From Algoriphagus sp. TR-M9 (GTDB lineage: Bacteria > Bacteroidota > Bacteroidia > Cytophagales > Cyclobacteriaceae), in the NCBI RefSeq assembly GCF_027594545.1, contig NZ_CP115160.1, positions 3,357,001 through 3,421,000 of the forward strand: 64,000 nucleotides of DNA, given 5' to 3'. Positions 1-8,106 of this stretch are shown piece after piece. The position numbers were made by a program, and so were the translations under genes. Numbering within the stretch: position 1 is the stretch's first letter; every line of letters starts with the position of its first letter. The notes under the pieces were generated by a model. The model had not been told where the DNA came from and did not search any database. It was given only the letters and a program-made list of their open reading frames with translations.

Positions 1-702
1 ATTCAATCTACCAGACTTCGCTTTCTTCATGGTGATCAAAATCACACCATCACGAGCACGGGAACCGTAAAGAGCTGATGCATTTGCACCTTTCAAAACG
101 TTGATAGACTGAACGTTATCCATGTTAATGGTAGCAGGATCTGCGGTAGGAATACCATCCACTACATATAATGGAGAGTTTGAACCGAAGCCTCTTACAC
201 CACGGATACGAACAGCAGCTTCACCGAACTTAGCTCCAGAACCAGAGATAACCTGTACACCCGATACTTTACCGGCAAGCGCCTCGTTCAAGTTTGTTTC
301 TCTAGCTACACGTAGATTGTCAGCGCCGACTTCCTGAGTTGCATAACCCAAAGTCTTTTTCTCACGCTCTACGTTCAAAGCCGTTACTACCACTTCGTTC
401 AGTTGGGTTACATCTTCTGCCAACTCAGCGTCAATGGTTGATTGATTTCCAATCTGAATCTCTGTTGAGGTCATGCCTACAAAAGAGAATACCAAAACTC
501 CTCCTGTACTTGGTACAGACAATTGATACTTACCGTCGATGTCGGTAATCGTTCCGTTCTGAGTTCCTTTCAAGATTACACTTACGCCTGGCAGGGTGGT
601 TCCGTCCGTTGCAGACGTAACCGTACCTTCTATTGTACGGTTTTGGGCCCAAGCCAATCCTGTAAGAACCATCAAGAAAGAAAATAGTAAAATTTTCTTC
701 AT
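1..702 (-). CDS. SusC/RagA-type TonB-dependent outer-membrane receptor, N-terminal part
   Basis: This is the first 234 codons of an outer-membrane TonB-dependent receptor; the frame stays open to the left edge, so the beta-barrel lies outside the window. The start at 702 gives a signal peptide (MKKILLFSFLMVLTGLAWAQ). Next comes a carboxypeptidase-D regulatory-like domain (about residues 22-100, with TLPGVSVILKGTQNGTITDI), then the plug domain with SusC-type sequence (NEVVVTALNVEREKKTLGYA, later YVVDGIPTADPAT and NVLKGANASALYGSRARDGV). SusC proteins import glycans or other oligomers together with a SusD lipoprotein. The partner and substrate cannot be told from here. A strong promoter match lies about 70 bp upstream. 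Confidence 0.93.
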   Translation of the reverse strand, partial: MKKILLFSFLMVLTGLAWAQNRTIEGTVTSATDGTTLPGVSVILKGTQNGTITDIDGKYQLSVPSTGGVLVFSFVGMTSTEIQIGNQSTIDAELAEDVTQLNEVVVTALNVEREKKTLGYATQEVGADNLRVARETNLNEALAGKVSGVQVISGSGAKFGEAAVRIRGVRGFGSNSPLYVVDGIPTADPATINMDNVQSINVLKGANASALYGSRARDGVILITMKKAKSGRLN

Positions 703-771
703 AAAGGTTTTGTTTAATTTGGTGTGATTAAATGATTAAGTGAAACGTTAATGTTTCATAATCGTACAGGG

Positions 772-802
772 CAAATATATATATTTTCATAAAGCGGACA
801 AA
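772..802 (-). promoter_or_regulatory. Bacteroidota-type promoter of the SusC-like gene, with overlapping palindrome
   Basis: On the minus strand a TTTG (complement of 799-802), a 19-bp spacer and TATATTTG (complement of 772-779) match the Bacteroidota sigma-ABfr consensus TTG-N19-TAnnTTTG. This predicts a leader of about 65 nt before the ATG at 702. A perfect inverted repeat GGACAAA-T-TTTGTCC (796-810) covers the -33 element and could be an operator. The rest of 703-1124 is very AT-rich and holds no gene that I can support. Confidence 0.7.
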
Positions 803-1124
803 TTTTGTCCAATGCTTCAAAACCCCTCTATTTGGTAAAAAGAACAATTCACAGACAGATATCTAAAGAAATCAACCCTATTACCTCTAATTTTTTCAAT
901 AAAAACCAAAATCTCTTCAAAATTATAAACTGATTCCCAAAAATTCAGATTTTTCATCTAAACAAGATTTGTTGCATTATTCAATAAAATTTCCAATTAT
1001 TTTTTCCGTGCCAAAAATTCCCCACCCCGCACAATTATTTACATTAACATAACATTCTACATACAATATAATTTATTCATTATATTTTATTATTTTGAAA
1101 CTATAGTCACATCATACTAAAACC

Positions 1125-1247
1125 ATGAAATCGAGCATGTCGGAAGCGACACACAGGGGGATAATTATCTCCCAGGCGAGATTCCATCCCGTTTCCTTCG
1201 TCACGGGACAGGTTATGGCCTTTAAAAGACAAATTATAATCATATGA
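1125..1247 (+). CDS. Leader peptide A, 40 aa, stop overlaps next ATG
   Basis: This small frame begins MKSSMSEATHRG and ends GQVMAFKRQIIII. Its TGA (1245-1247) overlaps the ATG (1244-1246) that opens copy B, an ATGA arrangement typical of translational coupling. The copy at 9553-9675 encodes the same peptide with two substitutions. No known domain is recognised. Expression is inferred from conserved frame and stop position, not shown. Confidence 0.55.
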   Translation: MKSSMSEATHRGIIISQARFHPVSFVTGQVMAFKRQIIII

Positions 1248-1358
1248 AATCAAGCATGACCCGAAGCGACACACAGAGGGATGATTATAATTCATGCGAA
1301 GATTCCATCCCGAGGTATCGGGACAGGTATTGACCTTAAAAAAAATTATAAACACATG
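1125..1358 (+). repeat. Leader-peptide repeat, two tandem copies (A and B)
   Basis: Copy A runs from the ATG at 1125 to the ATG at 1244. Copy B starts at that ATG and runs to the ATG at 1356, the start of the next gene. Copy A is nearly identical to the copy at 9553 (three differences in about 120 nt). Copy A can fold as hairpins at 1138-1151 (TGTCG-GAAG-CGACA), 1156-1173 (a near palindrome), 1187-1208 (TCCCGT/ACGGGA) and a short one at 1210-1221. In copy B the third stem reads TCCCGA-GGTA-TCGGGA (1308-1323), so both arms changed together, and the fourth reads AGGT-ATTG-ACCT (1325-1336). The segment CGA(A)GATTCCATCCCG is shared. Confidence 0.85.
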
Positions 1359-1359
1359 A
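1294..1359 (+). CDS. Leader peptide B, 21 aa, retains the tail of the leader family
   Basis: In copy B a one-base insertion near its 5' end breaks the MKSSM frame, which stops at 1333. The tail frame survives with its own ATG at 1294: MRRFHPEVSGQVLTLKKIIN, then T and TGA. This parallels RFHPVSFVTGQVMAFKRQII of copies A and C. The TGA (1357-1359) overlaps the ATG at 1356 of the downstream gene. Keeping the tail frame and the overlapping stop despite indels suggests selection on translation into the next start codon. Confidence 0.45.
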   Translation: MRRFHPEVSGQVLTLKKIINT

Positions 1360-1772
1360 AAAAGCCCATCAAAACTTGCTCACAATTGCTTGAGGACTAT
1401 AGTCTGGCCTTGGAAGACCTAACAGTCTACTCCCAACGATCCAAAAACACCAAATTATCCGAATCACAATCCAGGGAATTGATCAGCAGCTTTGAAAAAA
1501 CCCACGAGCTGGCGCTCTCCATTTTTACGGCTTTCTTCAAACCTTACAAAAAAGAACCATTCTCCGGATCCAGAGATCTTACCGTCGAAGCTTTTCATGC
1601 AGACCTGATAGACGACGGTCAAGCCTGGCTGGAAATGATCATCGATAGGATCAAGTACAACCCGCTCTACGAAATTGACACCCAAGAAAAGTTTCTGGAA
1701 AACATCAATAAGAAATATGTGAGATTACTTCAGCGGTTTGAGGACACCATGGCGAAAAAATTGGACACCTAG
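1356..1772 (+). CDS. HI0074-type nucleotidyltransferase substrate-binding (HEPN-like) protein, orphan
   Basis: This 138-residue, mostly helical protein resembles the substrate-binding partner of minimal nucleotidyltransferases (HI0074 / HEPN family). The recognisable stretch is GSRDLTVEAFHADLIDDGQA followed by WLEMIIDRIKYNPLYEIDTQ, corresponding to the family's SPRxVxREAF...DGExWLxMLxDRNxTSHxYDE. The usual DRNxxSHxY motif, which holds the HEPN Arg...His pair, reads DRIKYNPLYEID here, so the His is lost. Family members normally sit beside a MNT-type nucleotidyltransferase (HI0073), and none is visible. An in-frame ATG exists at 1281, but it lies inside repeat copy B, so I place the start at 1356, exactly where the leader ends. 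Confidence 0.75.
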   Translation: MKKPIKTCSQLLEDYSLALEDLTVYSQRSKNTKLSESQSRELISSFEKTHELALSIFTAFFKPYKKEPFSGSRDLTVEAFHADLIDDGQAWLEMIIDRIKYNPLYEIDTQEKFLENINKKYVRLLQRFEDTMAKKLDT

Positions 1773-1810
1773 TTCCAAACCCCGCAAATCTAATAGAGTG
1801 CTACACCTTA

Positions 1811-3232
1811 TTAATAAGAGCGCATTTTGAATTTCTTCTTCAGCTCTTGGACAGCATTTCGAAAACTACTATCCGTCTCCATGAGATCATTGACCATGGT
1901 TACAGCATGAATTACCGTGGAATGGTCTCTCCCCCCAAAGTGATAGCCTATGGATTTCAATGAATGGTTTGTAAACTCCTTACAGAAGTACATTGCTACC
2001 TGACGGGCCGTTACAATTTCCTTTTTACGGGTTTTTGCTTTCAAATCATCCAGCTTGATCCCATAATATTCTGAAACGGTTTTCTGGATAAAATCCACTC
2101 CTACCTCTGTCTCAATATCCTTGATGATATTTTTCATCACGGTTTTGGCCAGTTCCAGACTGATTTCCACACGGCTCAGAGATGCATGGGCAATCAGAGA
2201 TATCAAAATCCCTTCCAGCTCTCGCACATTGGTATCTACCGTATAGGCCAGGTATTCCACTACGTCATCCGGAATCACAATCCCCTCAGATTGCATTTTG
2301 CGTCTGATAATCGCAACCCTTGTCTCAAAATCCGGCATCTGCAAATCAGCAGTCAACCCCCATTTGAATCGGGAAAGCAAACGCTCCTCAAGACCTTTCA
2401 AATCACGTGGAGGACAATCAGAGGTCATAATAATCTGCTTCTTACTTTGATGCAGGTGATTGAAAATATGAAAGAACATCTCTTGTGTTCTGTCTTTTCC
2501 TGCCAAAAATTGAATATCATCGATGATCAGCACATCTACTTGCATGTAAAAATTGGTAAAACTCTTCACATTACCATCTTTGATGGAATCCATGAACTGG
2601 TTTACAAATTTTTCCGAAGACACATATAATACAAACTTCTCCTCTGGACCATTTTTGATCTCATTGCCTATAGCCTGCACCAGGTGAGTTTTGCCCAGCC
2701 CCACTCCTCCATATACCATCAAAGGATTGAAAGAAGTAATACCGGGCTTGGTAGCTACCGCAAATCCAGCAGACCTCGCCAGTCGGTTACAATCACCTTC
2801 TATATAGGTGGTAAATGTGTATGTGGGATTCAGATTACTATTGGTCAAAGCCTCCGCGTCTAGAGATTTCATCTCAAAGGGCGTCTTGTCCGGCTCTGCA
2901 GGTGGTGCAGCAGCTTTCTTTGCACCTGAATTATTCTGTGGATAAGAAACCACATAGGGTTGATTGGCAGAATTGCCACGATCCACTACTACTGCATACT
3001 CCAGCCTTCCTCCATGCCCTAGGGTAGTTTTGATGGCCAGTTTCAATTCCTGCACATAATTATCCTCTAGCCATTCGTAAAAAAACTGACTTGGAACCTG
3101 AATGGTCAACGAAGTACCTTCCAGTTTCACAGGATTGATAGGCTTAAACCAAGTTGAAAAGCTCTGCTCATTGACGTGCTGTTCTATAACACGTAAACAT
3201 TCATTCCAAACGGCGCTAGCTTCTGAACTCAT
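1811..3232 (-). CDS. dnaA: Chromosomal replication initiator protein DnaA
   Basis: This 473-residue protein is the ATP-dependent initiator that binds DnaA boxes, opens oriC and loads the replicative helicase. Domain I (about 1-85) begins MSSEASAVWNECLRVIEQHV, then comes a short linker. The AAA+ domain carries Walker A GGVGLGKTH (about 175-183) and Walker B VLIIDDIQFL (about 235-245). The C-terminal DNA-binding domain ends with the signature GGRDHSTVIHAV (about 437-448). Length and start fit the family. No dnaN, recF or DnaA-box cluster lies beside it, so this need not be the origin. Confidence 0.98.
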   Translation of the reverse strand: MSSEASAVWNECLRVIEQHVNEQSFSTWFKPINPVKLEGTSLTIQVPSQFFYEWLEDNYVQELKLAIKTTLGHGGRLEYAVVVDRGNSANQPYVVSYPQNNSGAKKAAAPPAEPDKTPFEMKSLDAEALTNSNLNPTYTFTTYIEGDCNRLARSAGFAVATKPGITSFNPLMVYGGVGLGKTHLVQAIGNEIKNGPEEKFVLYVSSEKFVNQFMDSIKDGNVKSFTNFYMQVDVLIIDDIQFLAGKDRTQEMFFHIFNHLHQSKKQIIMTSDCPPRDLKGLEERLLSRFKWGLTADLQMPDFETRVAIIRRKMQSEGIVIPDDVVEYLAYTVDTNVRELEGILISLIAHASLSRVEISLELAKTVMKNIIKDIETEVGVDFIQKTVSEYYGIKLDDLKAKTRKKEIVTARQVAMYFCKEFTNHSLKSIGYHFGGRDHSTVIHAVTMVNDLMETDSSFRNAVQELKKKFKMRSY

Positions 3233-3585
3233 TAGAGAAGATTTCTGAAAAACAAATACCTCGCGGTAGGTGCAAGGGTGTCAAATTTGAGCAAAATTAA
3301 CTTAAATAAAAAATGGATTCTGACTTGAAAAAATGATTTTTTGGACTTCTCCAGAATGTTTATGGTATTAGTTCTTCTTGCCACGCAGCGAATCAATATT
3401 TTAAGATCAGAGACTCAGAATTATATCAAATTTAATTTTAAGCGCTTAAACTCTTTGGTTCAATTTCGCTTCATGATTTGAGATTAATTATTTCTCAAGC
3501 ATTTCCTTATTTTTGATAATGGTGCAAATCACATCACTTACTTAATGGTGAGGAAGAGCTAGTCTCTTAAAACTAAAACCCAACT
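3233..3585. other. Divergent intergenic region between dnaA and mutA
   Basis: These 353 bases hold no gene I can support. They must carry the promoters for dnaA (left) and mutA (right). A TATTTTTG at 3508-3515 resembles a Bacteroidota -7 element for mutA, but no TTG sits 19 bp upstream. An inverted repeat TTGAGA...TCTCAA lies at about 3477-3497. No DnaA-box cluster was seen. Confidence 0.4.
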
Positions 3586-4992
3586 ATGACTAACAAAGAA
3601 TTCTACCCGTTCCCACCCAGCAGCAAGGAAGAATGGACCCAAAAAGCGGAAAAGGACCTGAAGGAAAAGGATTTCCAGCAAACTTTAGTCAAGAGACTTT
3701 GGAGTCAAATCCAAGTGGAGCCCTTCTACACCCAAAGTGACTTGGCCACACCTGGAGTTTCCTGTTCCTTTCACCCGGATTCTAACCTTCCGGGAATGTC
3801 ACCTCGAATCTGGGCAAACTTAATTTCTGTTTTTCCTGGAGATACTGTCAAAAACAACCAAATCATATTAGATGCTTTGCAGCATGGAGCTGATGGCCTT
3901 ATCCTGCATTTGAACGGTGAGGAGGACCTCAATCAGTTGATGAAGGCAGTACACACTGAATTTATAGAAACGAATTTTTTACCAGCGGGAGAGCCAGAGC
4001 AGGTTTTCCGCCAAATTCAAGACTGGCTTGAATCTCTTCACCTCAAACCCAGTATGCTGACCGGTTCTATGATTTGGTCTCCCTGCGATGAATTGTTCAG
4101 ATCAGGAGAGAATTTTGAATTAGCCATAAATAAAGCTGCCAAACTGGTAGATGACTTTAAAGATTTTAGAGGATTTCGTCCCATGACCATCAATCTGGCC
4201 CGATACGCAAACGCCGGAGCCACAGGTATCCAAGAACTGGTATATGGCTTGGGAGAAGTGGTAGAATTAATTGATCATTTGGCAAAAAAAGCAGTTTCTC
4301 CTCGACAGGTATTTGAAAAAATAGCACTGCACACGGCCATTGGAGATCCTCATTTTGCAGAGATCGCTAAGGTCAAAGCTTTGCGCAAGCTACTGGTAGG
4401 GCTAGCTGTCAATTATGGAGTGCACATTGATCCTGAAGATATCCACATCATAACCTCCACCAGCACTTGGAGCAAATCTTTGTTGGATAAAAACACAAAC
4501 CTGATCCGCCAAACCTATGAAGCTATGGCAGGTATTCTGGGTGGTGGAAATTCACTTTGGGTGAAACCCGCCGCAGGAAAAGATGCTTCTGTACTGGAAA
4601 ATAGGGTTGCGAGAAATGTTTCTTCAATCCTCAAAGAAGAAAGCTACCTGGACAAAGTAATGGATCCGGCAGCTGGATCATTTTACTTGGAAAAACTTCA
4701 GGAGGAAATCGTAAATTTAGTGATAAAAGGACTGCAAGAATTGGAAGAAAATGGAGGTTGGCTAACAAACTTCGAAGACCGTAGCCTGCAAGCAGCTGTC
4801 AGAAATTCCAGAGAAAGCGCACAAAAGAAAATTCTATCAGATGACACTATTAAAGTAGGGGTTAATAAATACCTCGCCAAAGACAGTTTGGAAAACCACT
4901 TAGAATTTGACCCCATTGTCGAAAAGGACTTCGAACTACTCCCAAGCCGAGCAACCTACTTTGTGGAACAAAAAACCCTGAGCAACGCATGA
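3586..4992 (+). CDS. mutA: Methylmalonyl-CoA mutase small (beta) subunit
   Basis: This is the 468-residue non-catalytic subunit of adenosylcobalamin-dependent methylmalonyl-CoA mutase, which interconverts succinyl-CoA and (R)-methylmalonyl-CoA. The sequence follows the TIM-barrel part of the mutase family (e.g. [20 protein letters not shown], then [16 protein letters not shown] and [14 protein letters not shown]). It stops before a B12-binding domain, as small subunits in Bacteroidota do. It overlaps mutB by 4 nt (ATGA at 4989-4992), so the two are surely co-translated. The B12 uptake locus farther right would supply the cofactor. Confidence 0.93.
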   Translation: MTNKEFYPFPPSSKEEWTQKAEKDLKEKDFQQTLVKRLWSQIQVEPFYTQSDLATPGVSCSFHPDSNLPGMSPRIWANLISVFPGDTVKNNQIILDALQHGADGLILHLNGEEDLNQLMKAVHTEFIETNFLPAGEPEQVFRQIQDWLESLHLKPSMLTGSMIWSPCDELFRSGENFELAINKAAKLVDDFKDFRGFRPMTINLARYANAGATGIQELVYGLGEVVELIDHLAKKAVSPRQVFEKIALHTAIGDPHFAEIAKVKALRKLLVGLAVNYGVHIDPEDIHIITSTSTWSKSLLDKNTNLIRQTYEAMAGILGGGNSLWVKPAAGKDASVLENRVARNVSSILKEESYLDKVMDPAAGSFYLEKLQEEIVNLVIKGLQELEENGGWLTNFEDRSLQAAVRNSRESAQKKILSDDTIKVGVNKYLAKDSLENHLEFDPIVEKDFELLPSRATYFVEQKTLSNA

Positions 4993-7112
4993 GACCAGAT
5001 TTGAAAAATTGGAAATCCGCAGAAATTCAAGCCTCACCTACTGAAGAAAGCACAAACTGGGAAGCTCCAGAGCAGATTTCCATTCCATCTATTTTCAACG
5101 GTGAGCAAACTGCTAAGCTTTCGCATGTGAATTTTGCGGCCGGAATCCCACCTTATCTACGAGGACCTTACAGCACCATGTATAGTATGCGGCCTTGGAC
5201 CATCCGTCAGTATGCGGGATTTTCTACCGCAGAAGAATCCAATGCTTTTTACCGAAAAAACTTGGCCGGAGGCCAAAAGGGTCTTTCAGTCGCCTTCGAC
5301 CTTGCCACCCACAGAGGCTATGATTCTGATCATCCGCGAGTGGTTGGTGACGTTGGTAAAGCTGGAGTGGCTATAGATTCGGTGGAAGATATGAAACTAC
5401 TTTTTGACCAAATCCCTTTGGATCAAATGTCAGTTTCCATGACCATGAATGGGGCGGTGATCCCGATTATGGCATTTTACATCGTGGCAGCTGAAGAGCA
5501 GGGAGTAAAACCTGAGCAACTTAGCGGCACGATCCAGAATGATATTCTGAAGGAGTTTATGGTGCGAAACACCTATATATACCCTCCTCAACCATCGATG
5601 CGCATTATCGCTGACATTTTCAAGTTTACCTCAGATCACATGCCGAAATTCAATTCCATTTCCATCTCTGGCTATCACATGCAGGAGGCTGGAGCTACGG
5701 CAGATATTGAGTTGGCTTACACGCTTGCTGATGGGTTAGAATATTTAAGAACCGGGGTAAAAGCCGGTTTGGACATAGATAATTTCGCTCCCCGCCTATC
5801 CTTCTTCTGGGGAATTGGGATGAATTACTTTATGGAAATCGCGAAGATGCGGGCAGGCCGCTTGCTTTGGGCAAAAATCGTCCAACAGTTCAATCCAAAA
5901 TCCGATAAATCTTTAGCCCTTCGTACACACTCCCAGACTTCGGGCTGGTCGCTTACCGAGCAGGATCCTTTTAATAATGTGACCCGAACAGCAGTAGAAG
6001 CTCTTGCTGCCGTGATGGGCGGTACCCAGTCGCTTCATACGAATTCACTGGACGAAGCCATCGCTTTACCCACAGACTTTTCAGCCAGAATCGCCAGAAA
6101 TACGCAATTAGTACTCCAAGAAGAAACGGCCATCACTGATGTTGTTGACCCTTGGGGAGGTTCACATTATGTGGAGTTTCTAACGGATCAATTGGTGCAG
6201 CGTGCATGGACTTTGATCGAAGAAGTGGAAGAATTGGGAGGAATGGCCAAAGCAATAGAAGCCGGGCTGCCGAAACTTAGAATTGAAGAAGCTGCCGCAA
6301 AAAAGCAAGCCAGAATCGATAGCGGAAAGGATGTGATCGTAGGCGTGAATCGCTACCAAATCGAAGAGGATTCAGAAATCGAAGTTCGTGATGTGGATAA
6401 TCAGGCAGTGCGCGAATCCCAACTACCCAGACTGAAAAAATTAAAGGAATCCAGGAATCAGCAGGAAGTTGATAAAAGCCTGGAAAAACTAACTCAGGTA
6501 GCAAAATCAGGCGAAGGAAATCTACTCGAGCTTGCAGTGGATGCAGCGAGGAAAAGAGCTACTTTAGGAGAAATCTCAGATGCAATGGAGTTGGCTTTTG
6601 GCCGTCACCAAGCTCAAACCAAATCAATCACTGGAGTTTATGCAGCAGAAGTGAAAAATCAAGACTCATTTAAGAAAGCAATTGCGCTATCGGACGAATT
6701 TGCGGAACTGGAAGGACGACGACCTAGAATCATGGTAGCCAAAATGGGACAGGACGGGCATGACCGGGGTGCTAAAATCATTGCGACCGGATTTGCAGAT
6801 ATGGGTTTTGACGTGGACATCGGTCCTCTTTTCCAGACCCCGGAAGAAGTGGCGCAGCAGGCCATCGAAAACGATGTACATATAGTCGGCGCATCCTCTT
6901 TGGCCGCAGGCCATAAAACCTTGGTCCCGCAATTAATTAGTGAATTGAAAAAATTAGGAAGACCCGACATTATGGTAGTGGCTGGTGGGGTAATTCCTTC
7001 AAAGGATTATCAGTACCTTAAGGATGCTGGAGTATTTGCCGTTTTCGGTCCGGGAACAGTCCTTTCTGAAGCAGCAATAGAAATTCTGGAAAAGTTGATT
7101 GAGGAAGACTAA
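4989..7112 (+). CDS. mutB: Methylmalonyl-CoA mutase large (alpha) subunit, cobalamin-binding
   Basis: This 707-residue catalytic subunit has an N-terminal substrate-binding TIM barrel (start of family signature: [20 protein letters not shown]) and a C-terminal B12-binding domain from about residue 575. The lower-axial ligand motif DxHxxG is present as DGHDRG near residue 590, followed by the SxL (GASSLAAGH) and GG (VVAGGVIPS) motifs. All residues expected for base-off/His-on cobalamin binding are there. It works with MutA in propionate and succinate metabolism. No meaB or epimerase gene follows. Confidence 0.97.
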   Translation: MRPDLKNWKSAEIQASPTEESTNWEAPEQISIPSIFNGEQTAKLSHVNFAAGIPPYLRGPYSTMYSMRPWTIRQYAGFSTAEESNAFYRKNLAGGQKGLSVAFDLATHRGYDSDHPRVVGDVGKAGVAIDSVEDMKLLFDQIPLDQMSVSMTMNGAVIPIMAFYIVAAEEQGVKPEQLSGTIQNDILKEFMVRNTYIYPPQPSMRIIADIFKFTSDHMPKFNSISISGYHMQEAGATADIELAYTLADGLEYLRTGVKAGLDIDNFAPRLSFFWGIGMNYFMEIAKMRAGRLLWAKIVQQFNPKSDKSLALRTHSQTSGWSLTEQDPFNNVTRTAVEALAAVMGGTQSLHTNSLDEAIALPTDFSARIARNTQLVLQEETAITDVVDPWGGSHYVEFLTDQLVQRAWTLIEEVEELGGMAKAIEAGLPKLRIEEAAAKKQARIDSGKDVIVGVNRYQIEEDSEIEVRDVDNQAVRESQLPRLKKLKESRNQQEVDKSLEKLTQVAKSGEGNLLELAVDAARKRATLGEISDAMELAFGRHQAQTKSITGVYAAEVKNQDSFKKAIALSDEFAELEGRRPRIMVAKMGQDGHDRGAKIIATGFADMGFDVDIGPLFQTPEEVAQQAIENDVHIVGASSLAAGHKTLVPQLISELKKLGRPDIMVVAGGVIPSKDYQYLKDAGVFAVFGPGTVLSEAAIEILEKLIEED

Positions 7113-7123
7113 AGACTAAGATC

Positions 7124-7585
7124 CTATCTCGAAAAAAATCTGGAATCAAAATCAAAGGGTTCTGTTGAGGTGATTTCCACCTGGTAAAACTGCCTGTGGG
7201 CTGGGTTGATTAAGAAATTAAAGTCCCCCTGCACCACCACTGAAGGGACTTTAAAAATCAGATAGTCGTTTTCTGAGAGGAATTTATCACCGATCTCCTG
7301 AGTAGAATGTGAATGCGGAATGGATTTCCAATCCTTCGGCAAATCTGAAACCACAATTTCCTTCATCGCTATAGTATCAGGGATTGTAATTTCCACTAAT
7401 TCATAATCGGTCGGAACATTACCCAGAGGCGTATGCACAGCGATTTCTGCGGTGCAAAGTGCCCGGGATTGGCTGGTGTAAAGAATTGCTTTCCCCTTGC
7501 TGTTCCATCTACCCCCCGCCAATTCCGCACCTTTTGCAGACAAATCGAAAGCATACTTGCTTTTGGAAAGTCGGTAAATTTTCAT
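7124..7585 (-). CDS. RES-domain toxin (NAD+-degrading type)
   Basis: This 153-residue protein matches the RES family, toxins that deplete cellular NAD+. Family marks seen are the N-terminal MKIYRLSKSKYA, then GGRWNSKGKAILYTSQSRAL (Arg, Tyr and Ser positions) and CTAEIAVH with the conserved Glu, and a C-terminal NFLINPAHRQFYQV. The start overlaps the upstream antitoxin stop by 4 nt (7582-7585), the usual antitoxin-first RES/Xre order. The activity is inferred from the family. Confidence 0.9.
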   Translation of the reverse strand: MKIYRLSKSKYAFDLSAKGAELAGGRWNSKGKAILYTSQSRALCTAEIAVHTPLGNVPTDYELVEITIPDTIAMKEIVVSDLPKDWKSIPHSHSTQEIGDKFLSENDYLIFKVPSVVVQGDFNFLINPAHRQFYQVEITSTEPFDFDSRFFSR

Positions 7586-8010
7586 GCTAAGACTCCATAC
7601 TCGATTCTAGTCAGCTCGTCTTTTAGGAGATTAATCCCAAAGCTGCTATCCAAGAAAGACTTTGGAAGTAAACCACCCAAAGCAATACAAGGGGTCTCCA
7701 TCCAAGATTGGAACTTTGACTTCTTCCCAAACACCTCCACACCTCTCTTTTGAAGTAAGGCTATTTCGACTATCTTTTCTGACTGCAAGGAATCGAACGA
7801 CTTTTGCTCCTTTTGGTAGCGCTGCATCGTGCGCTCAGAAATATGTAGATAATCTGCCCATTCCTCATTCGTAAATGCACTCTTGGAGGCAAACTTCTCA
7901 AAATCATCAAACGAAATACCTCGCCTCACGAGACTGATTACATCATTTATAAACTTGTCGTCTGTAGTATTATAAGCTACTTCTGGATCGAAAATGGTAA
8001 ATTGAGTCAT
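7582..8010 (-). CDS. Xre/MbcA/ParS-type antitoxin of the RES module
   Basis: This protein of about 142 residues neutralises the RES toxin and likely represses its own promoter. It has a helix-turn-helix-like middle part (FTNEEWADYLHISERTMQRY) and the C-terminal toxin-binding MbcA/ParS domain (GGLLPKSFLDSSFGINLLKD and an R/E-rich end). The frame is open up to 8064, but I prefer the internal ATG at 8010 (MTQFTIFDPEVAY), which fits family length; 8064 or 8043 remain possible. It ends inside the toxin start. Confidence 0.85.
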   Translation of the reverse strand: MTQFTIFDPEVAYNTTDDKFINDVISLVRRGISFDDFEKFASKSAFTNEEWADYLHISERTMQRYQKEQKSFDSLQSEKIVEIALLQKRGVEVFGKKSKFQSWMETPCIALGGLLPKSFLDSSFGINLLKDELTRIEYGVLA

Positions 8011-8106
8011 GATGAATGCTTTAGGACCGAATACAACTGTCATAAAATTAACGACATTTGTCAAAGTTTGTTTAAATTTCTCACTTTTTTTTAATAAATC
8101 ACTCCT

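Noticed and set aside
1107..1355. 82-codon minus-strand frame across leader copies A and B.
   Set aside because: It reads the repeat backwards; the plus-strand frames have conserved ends tied to gene starts, this one does not.
2937..2945. A consensus DnaA box (TGTGGATAA) inside dnaA.
   Set aside because: One isolated box within coding sequence is expected by chance; no cluster supports an origin here.
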